Assembly: GCA_902651635.1 (NCBI GenBank)
Contig: CACRSC010001920.1
Coordinates: 337,215-374,008 of the forward strand
DNA: 36,794 nucleotides
Source of the DNA: Mastigamoeba balamuthi
Taxonomy: Eukaryota > Evosea > Mastigamoebida > Mastigamoebidae
Reading direction: 5' to 3'
Shown piece by piece: positions 1 to 7,635 of the stretch (within the stretch, counting starts at the first letter, position 1; every line of letters starts with the position of its first letter). Under the pieces are notes generated by a model. The model saw nothing but the letters and a program-made list of their open reading frames with translations. It searched no databases and was not told the origin of the DNA. The translations under genes were made by a program, and so were the position numbers.

Positions 1-715
1 GCGGGTGGTAGAACATGTCGTCGTTGGTCCCCAGGCGCTTCTCGCCAGCCCTGTACAGCGCCTCGGCGTTGGTCTCGACCCTCGACATGTCCACCATCCC
101 CGGCGGCATCCTCGTCCCGCGCAGCGTGTGCAGCAGCGTCTTCTGGAAGTTGAAGCTCGTCTCGTCCTGTCGTCTCTTCTGTCAGTGCTGATCATGGAGC
201 GCAGATGACAACACAGAGCAGCACAGACAACACAAGCACAGGCAGCATTGAGAGCACATGCAACACTGATAACGCTGGCAACGCTGATAATACAGACAAC
301 ACAGGAAACAATGATACCACAAACAACACAGAGCATACAAGCAGTCAAACAGACAGCCCAGAAACGAAGACGACACAATACAACTGCCCGGGGATCCCCC
401 TCGCCGTCCCATGATGGCTTGGGCAGGTCTACAACTAAGACGACAACCAACAGAGACAACAGAGAGCGCGGAGGGCACAGAGCTCTTCTGCGTGCCTTGA
501 TGCGGTGCTCGAGGTCGTGGTACGAGTACTTGCGATGACAGGACCACGAGCTCGGCGGGGTTGACCTGCGTCACGACGTCGATCAGCTCGTTCTCCTTGG
601 TCCCGACGCCGTCCACCGCATCGTATATGAGGTCCGCGATGTACTCGCCGACCGGCTTCACAGCAAAGCGCTGAGGCCCTCGGTCAGCGCCCAGCCGTCT
701 GGTGTGTGCGGACCC
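1..715 (-). CDS. Annexin (partial, two exons, runs off the left edge)
   Basis: Annexins are Ca2+-dependent phospholipid-binding proteins that act at the cytosolic face of membranes. On the minus strand an exon ending at 496 reads YIADLIYDAVDGVGTKENEL, the GxGTxE type-2 calcium site and helix B of an annexin repeat, and later KYSYHDLEHRIK. After an intron (495 to 179) the next exon (178 to 1) continues in phase with NFQKTLLHTL and then ALYRAGEKRLGTNDDMFY, the start of the next repeat. The splice joins phase 0 to phase 0. The exon start near 715 is uncertain: CAG acceptors lie around 680-700. Between PAELVVL and RKYSYHDL (about 535-545) the reading frame slips, so the gene is either broken or carries a sequence error. 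Upstream exons are not visible; decayed family copies begin at once. The 3' part lies outside the window. Confidence 0.72.
179..495 (-). other. Annexin intron, GC-AG type, strongly strand-asymmetric
   Basis: On the minus strand the donor is AAG|GCACGC at 496/495 and the acceptor CTGACAG|AAG at 179/178. No GT lies at the junction. The interior is unlike the flanking exons: the plus strand from about 205 to 470 is dominated by A, C and G with little T (many ACA, AAC and CAG steps), so the transcribed strand is T-, G- and C-rich like a long pyrimidine tract. Thr/Asn-rich plus-strand ORFs here are a by-product of that skew. Confidence 0.6.
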
Positions 716-760
716 CACGCCAACAAAAAAGCCAACGTTAGCATGCATCAGTCTCTCCCT

Positions 761-1190
761 AGGTGGGCCAGGTGCAGCTCGCCTGTAACCATGACGCCCG
801 CACTCGCTCTCTGGCGCGTGGTCCTCCGCCTTGTGTACTTCTCTCCCGCGTCACCCCTTCTCCCCTGCGTGCTCACGGTCAAAAGGGACGGGCAGACGGA
901 GGAAAGAGGAGGCGGCGGCAGAAGCAGCAGTGGGATACCCTACTCACACCCAGATCCTCTGGCCCTCGCCTACCACGCCCTCGCGGTACGCCTCCGGCCG
1001 CCGAGCAGTTCCTGGCGGAGGAGGAGGTCACGAGCGCCTCGTTAGGCGCCCCGGCTCAAGCTGGGGGTATTCTGCGAGACGGTAGGATCCTGCGAGGCGT
1101 ACAGCACCCCGTGCGCAAAATCGACGAAGCCCTCCTGGCGCACGCGAGAGCCATGATAGCCATCGCGCCAGGGGCACCGTGGAGACCTCT
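761..1190 (+). pseudogene. Decayed copy F1 of the unrecognised multicopy family
   Basis: The segment starts with a damaged form of the family sequence VGPTQPAWDHDAR (here VGQVQLACNHDAR). After a one-base slip it gives LWRVVL, an intron-like stretch ending GGGCAG near 893, an Arg/Gln/Ser-rich linker and PYSHPDPLAL. It then gives the second module: AEQFLAEEE, GAPAQ, ILR, then KIDEALLAHARAMIAIAP (about 1010-1185). The same order is seen in the other copies, so this is a plus-strand relative. It is frameshifted at least twice and has no credible start. The encoded function is unknown; no database family comes to mind. It forms the left arm of a long inverted repeat. Confidence 0.5.
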
Positions 1191-1480
1191 GGTGCGACAG
1201 CTATCATGGCGCCTCGCGTGTGCCAGCAGGGCTCGTCGCTTTCGCGCACGGGGTGCTGAATGCCCGCAGAATCCTCAGCGCCTCGCGGAAGACCCCCAGC
1301 TGCGCCGGGGCGCCGACGAGGTGCTCTCGGCCTCCCTCTCCGGCGAGGTACTGCTCGGCGGCTTGGAGGCGCATCATGAGCGCGTGGAAGACGAGTGCCG
1401 GAGGCTCGGGACGCGTGTAGGGGGTGCCCCCACTGCTGCTGCTGCTGCCGCCTCCTCTTCTCCTCCGTCTGCTACAGCAT
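870..1480. repeat. Long imperfect inverted repeat (arms ~870-1192 and ~1193-1480)
   Basis: The reverse complement of 1200-1480 follows 870-1190 for about 300 bases with substitutions and small indels. Matching blocks include CAGCACCCCGTGCGC (1100-1114, and reversed near 1249-1262), GGCGCCCCGG next to CAGCTGGGGGT (left 1045-1067), and CACGCGAG next to CCATGATAGC near the centre (1141-1160 and 1200-1216). The arms meet almost without a spacer around 1193. The arms are two head-to-head copies of the unrecognised family. Confidence 0.65.
1196..1480 (-). pseudogene. Decayed copy F1i of the multicopy family (right arm of the inverted repeat)
   Basis: Read on the minus strand it gives an Arg/Gln-rich linker from a CAG run, then TPYTRPEPPALVFHAL, RLQAAEQYLAGEG, and GAPAQLGVFREALRILR followed by FSTPC. 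That is the second module of the family. An acceptor-like GTAGCAG precedes the linker (about 1474-1480), in the place where copy F1 has GGGCAG. The module then runs head-on into copy F1. No start or complete reading frame remains. Function unknown. Confidence 0.5.
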
Positions 1481-1659
1481 GCCAGCAGGGGTGCTCCGAC
1501 GGTGCGAGGACGAGCATGCGCTGTGGGGCCGTCTGCAACAGGCACTCGTGCAGCCCCAGGGACGTCGTCTGCCCGAGAGCTCCGCGGCACCGCGGGCCCA
1601 CGCGGGCCCGTGGTACAGCGCCACGCGGAACGTCCCCGGCCTGAGGGCCTTGCGCGTGG

Positions 1660-1866
1660 CCTCGTCGATCAACTGGTCCCGCTGGCCAGCGTCGTGCTGT
1701 TCCGCACCCGCGAGCAGTTGGCGTCAAGGTCCCGGCCGTCACCCGCCGCACTGGGCCACGCCGGGGATCTCCTCCTAGGCCGCGCAGAGCGCTTCCTCGA
1801 CGGCGAGGCGGCCAAGAGCACCCGGCAGGCGCCGCTGGACTTGGGGCTCGTCCGCGAGGTACGTTC
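1660..1866 (+). pseudogene. Decayed copy F2 of the multicopy family (second-module fragment)
   Basis: The plus strand reads FRTREQLASRSRPSP, then GDLLLGRAERFLDGEAAK and RQAPLDLGLVRE. This is collinear with the most intact copy (HVCEQLMVKSRPSP, then LLLDTAERFLDDEVAK and PQAPLDLGALRE). Only this piece is recognisable; the sequence beyond 1866 (ACTGGTGGGC, then a 16-base G run) no longer matches. It lies on the opposite strand from the copies on both sides. Confidence 0.5.
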
Positions 1867-1893
1867 GCACACTGGTGGGCACGCGCCCTGCTC

Positions 1894-1909
1894 GGGGGGG
1901 GGGGGGGGG
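1894..1909. repeat. Homopolymer of 16 G
   Basis: An uninterrupted run of 16 G follows copy F2. Its length is prone to sequencing error, so frames across it should not be trusted. Confidence 0.9.
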
Positions 1910-2025
1910 CAACGGGCAGTTGGAGGTCATGTCGAGGATGCAGTAGCGGCTGTGCATTCACTACGCCCGAGGCGCCGGTCAGTGCATTCCTCGTGCTCGC
2001 GGTCCACATCCAGGTCGTTCTCATG

Positions 2026-2645
2026 AGCCCTACGAAGCGGCAAGCTGCTCCGCAGCCTGCAGCCTGGAGGGCAGCTCGGGCTGCAGAGGGAGTGCCCCGC
2101 TGCTGCGCCCCTCAGCTTCACCTCCACGCGCTCGTCTCCCCCACCCCTTGCCCTGGCGCGTGAGTGGCTCAGCAGCGCAGCAGGGGGCTCGTGTGGAGGA
2201 GGAGGACCGCCCCGCCCCATTCGCACAGACCGATCGCCTTGGGGCGTCGTTGGGGTCCCCAGGGGGGCTGCATCTCTCCCACTGCTGTCCGGCATACGGG
2301 GACGCGCTTCTGTGAACAGCTCTCAGAGAAGGTTGTTGCCCGAGCCTCGGTGCGGCACAGTCGAAGAGCAGAGCTGGTATTGGAGGTTCGTGCACGCTAA
2401 TCAAGAAGATCTTGTTGGATGCGTAGGAAAATATCTGTTTGACACCCGGTCAGCACCTTCTATCCTTTTCGGCAGATCGGAATTGCCGTGCATTCCTCTG
2501 GATTGGGCGCCGTGAGCCCCGGGGAATAAAGCAGGGCAGGGACCTTTGCCAGCATTGGTAGCCAAGACCAGATATCTGGATTCGGGGATCTTTTCGAAAT
2601 CGAAAATCGGATTCGGGGATCTTTTCTGGCGTCTTTGGTGTTTTC
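2026..2645. repeat. Direct repeat R1, left copy
   Basis: About 600 bases are shared, in the same orientation, with 5396-5975. They include a family copy (minus strand) and then a non-coding tail: GGAATTGCCGTGCATTCC, GGATTGGGCGCCGTGAGCCC, GACCAGATATCTGGATTCGG and GGCGTCTTTGGTGTTTTCC. The left copy has an internal duplication of GATTCGGGGATCTTTTC (about 2579-2627), separated by the palindromic TTTTCGAAATCGAAAA. The right copy has this once. Beyond 2645 to 2901 I see no gene. Confidence 0.75.
2030..2400 (-). pseudogene. Decayed copy F2b of the multicopy family (first module)
   Basis: On the minus strand the pattern GNNLL, ELF, then a damaged FPY and VQQ, then CGETQPAWD can be followed base by base against copy F6 (5765 to 5400). 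Stops and indels remove the frame: LLWELFN has become LL, stop, ELFT, and the conserved VFPYAVQQ is lost. It is the coding half of repeat R1 and its least preserved relative. Confidence 0.45.
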
Positions 2646-2901
2646 CCATGTGGATGGTGGTTACATGGGCGAGGTGATTTGGCCTGTGGATGCAACTGCC
2701 ATGACCGACCGTCAAGTACACAATTCGACTTAAAATTTACACTTTTCCTCACTGGAAGCGGAACGGGAAACGATAGGTTTCTATTTCTATTTCTTAAAAT
2801 TAACACTTCATGATATGAATCCAAAACCCTCTGATTGTTTGGGTGTGCCATCACGAGGTGTGAGGGCTCTGCTTGTGCTGTGAGGGGCTTGGACGAGACG
2901 C

Positions 2902-3934
2902 TCAGGGGTCTGTGTGGGGCCCCGGGTGCTCGATGAGCGGGGGTGGCAGCCTGAGTTCGCGGAGCCCGTCCTCGGGGCCTGCGTGGAGCGCTGCAGAGTC
3001 GACTGTCACAATGGACTTAGCGTGGGTCAGCACGTTCTGGTCGACACCGGGCGTGGGGTGGTCAGTGCTCGTGCCCGCCAGGATGCGCAAGAGCTCACGG
3101 AGGGCCCCCAAGTCCAGCGGCGCCTGCGGGGAGCTCTTGGCCACCTCGTCGTCGAGGAAGCGCTCTGCGGTGTCCAGGAGGAGATTCATGGAGTGGCTGA
3201 TCTACGCCAGTGCGGCGTGTGTGTAGGGGGACGGCCGCGACTTGACCATCAACTGCTCACACACGTGGAACGGGTTCTGTAAGCGCAGATGCGCAGCCTG
3301 CGGACGGGGGAGCAGCGCACGTGGCATTTCAGGATTACGTAGGAGGTGCGGCGTGCCTCGGCATCCCACGAGGGCTGCGTGGGGCCCACCTCCCTGGCGA
3401 TGAAGGGGAAGACCCTCCTGTTGAAGAGGGCCCACCGCGCGTCCTCGTCGTCCTCGGCGACCTGCTTCAGGACGCCCAGGGCCATCCGCACCCACCTGTG
3501 GGCCATGGCCCAGGCATCCTCGGCCCACTGATCAAGCTGGGTGGTGCCCCGCGTGGCCACCAAGTCCGTGCGCGCATAGGGGATGCCCCGCTGCTGCTGC
3601 TGCTGCCGCCTTCTCTTCTCCTCCATCTGCCCGTTCCCCCCCCCATCGTGAGCGCACAGCAGGGGACAAGGATGGATGCGGGAGAGGCGCGCACGTGGTG
3701 GAGGACCACACGCCAGATGGCCATGCGGGCGTCGTGGTCCCAGGCAGGCTGCGTGGGGCCCACCTGCTGGACGACGTAGGGAAACACTCTTTTGTTGTAG
3801 TGCTCCCAGCGCCTGTCGCTGTCCGCGCCCGCCTTCTCCAGCGTCGCGATGCCGTGGTTCACCCACCGGCTGGTGCGCGCCCCGGCCTCCTCCATCCACT
3901 TCGCGAAGCGGGCGTCCTCCGGCGGCGGCTCCAT
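2902..3934 (-). pseudogene. Copy F3, the most intact member of the unrecognised multicopy family (single in-frame TAG)
   Basis: Model on the minus strand: ATG at 3934, exon 1 3934-3695, intron with donor GTGCGC and acceptor GGGCAG, exon 2 3626-3321, intron GTGCGC to TTACAG, exon 3 from 3276. Exon 1 (80 codons, starting MEPPPEDARF) carries WMEEAG, SRWVNHGIATLEKAG and KRVFPYVVQQVGPTQPAWDH. Exon 2 (102 codons) has an Arg/Gln5 linker and a second version of the same module (HRWVRMALGVL, RWALFNRRVFPFIAREVGPT). Exon 3 reads VCEQLMVKSRPSP, then after a TAG at 3204-3202 stays open to 2902 with LLLDTAERFLDDEVAK and LGALRELLRIL. Copy F4 has TAC (Tyr) at the TAG position. So the protein appears to be two W/RWV modules plus one AERFL/LREALRIL module, about 305 residues. 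I recognise no known domain. Function unknown. Confidence 0.55.
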
Positions 3935-4335
3935 GGGGCTCTCGCTGCGGGGCTCGGGGCTCTGTGTGCACTTGTGGTGTCCGCTGTGACAAGTACTACT
4001 AGACCAACAATCCCCCAGCCCCACCTCCCCCGATCTGGAAGTGTTCCGGATGGTCGAACCGGGAAAAAAGACAGCCTCCTTGCCGGGAGCCCCCCGCTCC
4101 CCCTCCGAGGGAGGGCGCCCTTGCAGTCCACTTTGGGCCTCCCGTCGCAGGCGTCGCAGACGGCCGAGGTCTTCGAATTCCCCAGGGTGAATGCCTAGTA
4201 AAAAAGCCGATAGAAGCAGGGAAACACCCCGGCTGCTCCTCGTTGCATCTCCCACTGCTGCCGCTGCACCTTTGTTGAATTCCCGGTTGTCTTTGCGCTG
4301 TACTAAACTTCAGCGGCATAATATCTCCGCTGAGC

Positions 4336-4775
4336 GTGCAGATGACGGCAACCCCTTCGGCCACGGAAAGCACCAGCACGCTAGAGCGCTGGACCGAGGA
4401 CACCTGGACCTGGGTCCACAGGTGGGTTCGGATAGCCCTGGGCGTCCTGATGCAGCTCGCTGAGGACGACGAGGACGCGCGATGGGCCCTCTTCAACAGG
4501 TGGGCCTTCCCCTTCATCGCCAGGGAGGTGGGCCATGCAGCCCACGTGGGATGCCGCGGCGCGCCTCACCACTTACAGCATCGTACAGTTACACGGGCAC
4601 TGCTCCCCAGTCCACATGGCCACAGTGGCCACCCTGGCTGCGCTGACAGATCCCGCTCCGGTCCACGAGCAGTTGGAGGCAAAGACGCAGCCGTCCCCTA
4701 AACATGCGTCGCGCCTCTGGCATACGTCAGAAAGGCCGTGGATCTCCTCCTCGACCGCGTAGAGCGCTTCCTTGG
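4336..4775 (+). pseudogene. Decayed copy F4 of the multicopy family (second W/RWV module plus part of exon 3)
   Basis: The plus strand reads ERWTEDTWTWVHRWVRIALG, EDDEDARWALFN and FPFIAREVG, matching exon 2 of copy F3. A two-base loss then shifts the frame at about 4531. The sequence continues in another frame with QPTWDAAARLTTYSIVQLH. The intron that follows has GGGCAC where F3 has the donor GTGCGC, so its 5' splice site is dead. Next come VHEQLEAKTQPSP and, after a further slip, AYVRKAVDLLLDRVERFL (4716-4774). At about 4775 the copy stops abruptly and is joined to exon 1 of copy F5. Confidence 0.5.
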
Positions 4776-5340
4776 AGCCGCCGCCGGAGGACGCCCGCTT
4801 CGACCAGAGGATGGAGGAGGCCGGGGCGACACCTGCCGGTGGGTGAACCACGGCATCGCGACGCTGGAGAAGCGGGCGCGGACAGCGACAGGCAGCGGGA
4901 GCTCTTCAACAAAAGGGTCTTCCCCTACGTCGTCCAGTAGGTGGGCCCCACGCAGCCCGCCTGGGACCACGACCTACGTCGTCCAGTAGGTGGGCCCCAC
5001 GCAGCCCGCCTGGGACCACGACGCCCGCAAGGCCGTTTAGCAGGCGCCTTCATCACGCGTCCGTCTATCCCCTGCGGTGCTGCTGGGCCGCTCACAAAGG
5101 GGGGAACGTGCAGATGGAGAAGAGGAAGAGGCAGCAGCGGCGGCGTACCCACCGCTTGCGAGCCGCTGGCCGACGCGATGCCTCCAGGCCGCGGAGAGTA
5201 CCGCACAGAGTAGGAGGCCAAGTGGAGGGTCCTCCGTGAGGCGATACGAATACTGCGGGACACGAGCGCGGAGCACCCACGTCTCCAGAGCGGCAAGGCC
5301 CTGATGGCGCACGTGAGCGCCTTCAGGGTGTTGCCGGGCA
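4776..5340 (+). pseudogene. Decayed copy F5 of the multicopy family
   Basis: It begins at the codons for EPPPEDARF (GAGCCGCCGCCGGAGGAC), collinear with exon 1 of copy F3. A one-base loss follows at GATPAG, then AGADSDRQRELFNKRVFPYV, then CAG TAG where F3 has CAG CAG. A 49-bp tandem duplication follows. Further on there is an intron-like stretch ending AACGTGCAG at 5113, a basic Gln/Arg linker, and the second module LREAIRILRDTS followed by GKALMAHVSAFRVL (5236-5330). It cannot encode a full protein. Confidence 0.5.
4925..5022 (+). repeat. 49-bp tandem duplication inside copy F5
   Basis: Bases 4925-4973 (starting CTACGTCGTCCAGTAGG) are repeated exactly at 4974-5022. The unit is not a multiple of three and carries an in-frame TAG, so it breaks the copy twice over. 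Confidence 0.92.
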
Positions 5341-5395
5341 CGGGGGTGCTGCGCTCGTGTCCTGCGTTACGCGCGTCGCCTCGCGGAGCCCTACG

Positions 5396-5975
5396 AAGCG
5401 CACTTGGGCCCCTACGAAGCGGCACACTGCTCCGCGGCCTTCGAGGACGCCAGCAGCCCGGGCTGCAGAGGGCGTGCCCCGCTGCTGCTTCCTCGGCTTC
5501 ACCTCCACCCGCCCGGTTGACCCTTTCCCTGGAGCGTGAGCAGCCCAGCAGCGCGGCAGGGGGCACGTGTGATGGAGGGGACCGCCCGCTGTGGCACACA
5601 GACCCGATCGCCTTGGGGGCGTCGTGGTCCCTCAGGCGGGCTGCGTCTCTCCGCACTGCTGCACGGCATACGGGAACACCCTTATGTTGAACAGCTCCCA
5701 GAGCAGGTTGTTGCCCGAGCCTCGGCGGCACCGTCGATGAGCAGAGCCGGTACGGAGGTGTGCACACTAATGCAGAAGATTTGATGGTTTGCGTAGAATA
5801 AAAATCTATGTGAACACCCCAATCCTTTTCGGCAGACCGGAATTGCCGTGCATTCCCCTGGATTGGGCGCCGTGAGCCCCGGGGGATGAAGCACGGCAGG
5901 GGCCTTTGCCATCCTTGGCAGCGAAGACCAGATATCTGGATTCGGGGATCTTTTCTGGCGTCTTTGGTGTTTTCC
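5396..5975. repeat. Direct repeat R1, right copy
   Basis: Same unit and orientation as 2026-2645, with scattered substitutions and indels. The last block (5829-5972) is the best conserved and includes the ACCAGATATCTGGATTCGGG element. It ends about 270 bases before the phosphatase gene. I see no gene in 5976-6242; its plus strand is T/C-rich close to the phosphatase start. Confidence 0.75.
5400..5765 (-). pseudogene. Decayed copy F6 of the multicopy family
   Basis: On the minus strand it reads GNNLLWELFNIRVFPYAVQQ, then CGETQPA, the first module of the family. The codons for WDHDA are disrupted by a two-base insertion (GCCTGAGGGACC in place of GCCTGGGACC), creating a TGA. The following HDAPKAIG lies in another frame. 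It is the coding part of repeat R1, right copy, and better preserved than F2b. Confidence 0.5.
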
Positions 5976-6242
5976 GCTCTGCTGCTGTGCTGAAGAGCGC
6001 TTGCCACTCGCACACCTCTCGGACCCCCTCCCACCCCAGCGCGGATGTAAAGAGACTGCCGCGGCTTAATCGCACTGACTGTGACAGAGCCCCCCCGCAC
6101 TGATCTCTTTTTACATCGCTTTGGAGCCGCCGTTTCTTTTCGTCTGCTCTTTCCGCTCTTTCCCTTTCTGTGTTCTCTCCTCTCTCCCCCCATTGATCCG
6201 CACACAACCCCCACTGCTCCTCTTCGGCAGCAAAAATACCCT

Positions 6243-7092
6243 ATGGCACAGCACACCGTCAACCCCGCCAGCGTGGTCGAGTACCGCTCGCTCAGGTTCG
6301 TCATCTTCGACGCCCCCAACGACGAGAACCTCCCGCTCTACATCAAGGCGCGCCCCGCCCCCCGCCCGCGCGCCGCGCACAGCCGCCCGGCGGAGATTTT
6401 TTGTGCACCTGATGTTGCGGCCTGACGCAATTTTTCTGATTTTTCGACACCGGTCTCCCCCCCCTCGACGCGCTGCCACCTCCCACAGGAGCTGCAGAAG
6501 CAGGGCGTGAGGACGGTCGTCCGGGCGTGTGACCCGACCTACGACAAGGAGACGATGTCCAAGGCCGGAATTACAGTCCATGTGCCCTTTATATAAACCC
6601 CCCCCAATTCCTCTCCCACACGCTTTGGACTCTATACTGGCGCCCGTGCCACATCCCACCCACTGCCTCCCCCCCGCGAAACGCCTGCGTTGACGTCACC
6701 TGCCGCCACCCAGGACCTGTCGTTCGCCGACGGGGCGCCGCCGCCCGACGCCGTCGTGCAGCGCTGGATGCAGATTGTCACGTCGACGTTTGACGGCAAG
6801 AAGCCGCCGTCCGAGGCCATCGGCGTGCACTGCGTCGCCGGGCTCGGCAGGCACGGGCCAGCCCCCCACCGGCGCCGCCAAAGCTGACGTCACACACTAA
6901 TTCTGGAAACGCCCTTTCGCGAGCAGAGCGCCGATCCTGGTGGCGATCGCGCTGATTGAGCACGGGCTCAAGCCGCTCGAGGCGGTGGAGTTTATACGGT
7001 CCAAGAGGCGCGGCGCGCTCAACGTGACGCAGCTGCAGTACATCAAGACGTACAAGGCGCGGTACCTGAAGAAGGAGTGCGCGATCATGTGA
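6243..7092 (+). CDS. PRL/PTP4A-type protein tyrosine phosphatase with C-terminal CAAX box
   Basis: This is a dual-specificity-like phosphatase of the PRL (PTP4A) family, held on membranes by prenylation. Exons 6243-6347, 6489-6581, 6714-6850 and 6927-7092 total 501 nt, or 166 residues, the usual PRL size. The catalytic loop is [10 protein letters not shown] (Cys106, Arg112; the Ala after Arg is typical of PRLs). The general-acid loop is FADGAPPP (Asp72). The C terminus is CAIM, a CAAX motif whose Met favours farnesylation; a basic stretch YKARYLKK precedes it. The ATG is the first in frame after T/C-rich 5' sequence. Introns 1 and 3 use GC donors (AAG|GCGCGC and CAG|GCACGG); intron 2 uses GT. 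Intron 3 splits the Arg codon of the catalytic loop. The gene converges on the ABC transporter. Confidence 0.93.
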
Positions 7093-7635
7093 CTGTGTGC
7101 CCCACCACCCACGTCCCACATCGTCGCTCGTCCTTCCCGACGCAAAACACGCTTTCGTCTTTACGCTAGCCAGCGCCAGCCAACCCCGGGCAGAGGTCTG
7201 TGCCAGCAGTGGTGCGCTAGAGGAGGAGGAGGGCGGGCGGCTCCTGGGAGTCCGATTCCTGCTTGGCGAGAATATCGTGATTCTGTGCCGCAAATCCGTT
7301 CCTTCTTTTGCTGTGGAAGCACACGGTCACTTACTCGGAACTACAGTAGCACAGCAAGAGCGAGCAGATGCTGTCAGTGAGGTATAGTGGCGCGCCGTTT
7401 GGTTCTAACACGCAACAGAACAGAACCAGCCTCTCGCATCGGAGACACAGTCCTTCCTGTGCCACCCGTCTGAGCTCTGCTACTCCCTTCACATAAGTAC
7501 AGTACGACTCAGGGCTGCACACACTCGAATGTATGCAGTGCCCTTTGGACTGTTTCTACCACAGAAGGAAAATAAAGTGTCCTGGAGAGCAGGCAGCTCT
7601 ACGCGCCCTGAACAGGCCCCGGGGCGCACGGGAGC
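7093..7635. other. Intergenic region between convergent genes
   Basis: These 543 bases lie between the 3' ends of the phosphatase (+) and the ABC transporter (-). An AATAAA at 7571-7576 on the plus strand could serve as a distant polyadenylation signal for the phosphatase. I see no coding sequence or RNA gene. Confidence 0.5.

Noticed and set aside
205-538. Thr/Asn/Asp-rich plus-strand ORFs near the left end
   Set aside because: They lie inside the annexin intron and come from its A/C skew; the frames have no start context or family.
1424-2026. A 200-codon plus-strand ORF over copies F1i and F2
   Set aside because: It crosses two family copies of opposite orientation and the 16-G run; only the short F2 part (about 1660-1866) is supported by similarity to other copies.
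2902-5022. Reassigned stop codons (TAG read as an amino acid)
   Set aside because: Family copies have TAG at Gln or Tyr positions, but the copies also carry indels. The sound genes end in TGA, or in TAG for the ankyrin-like gene, where read-through would run antisense into the Kelch gene.
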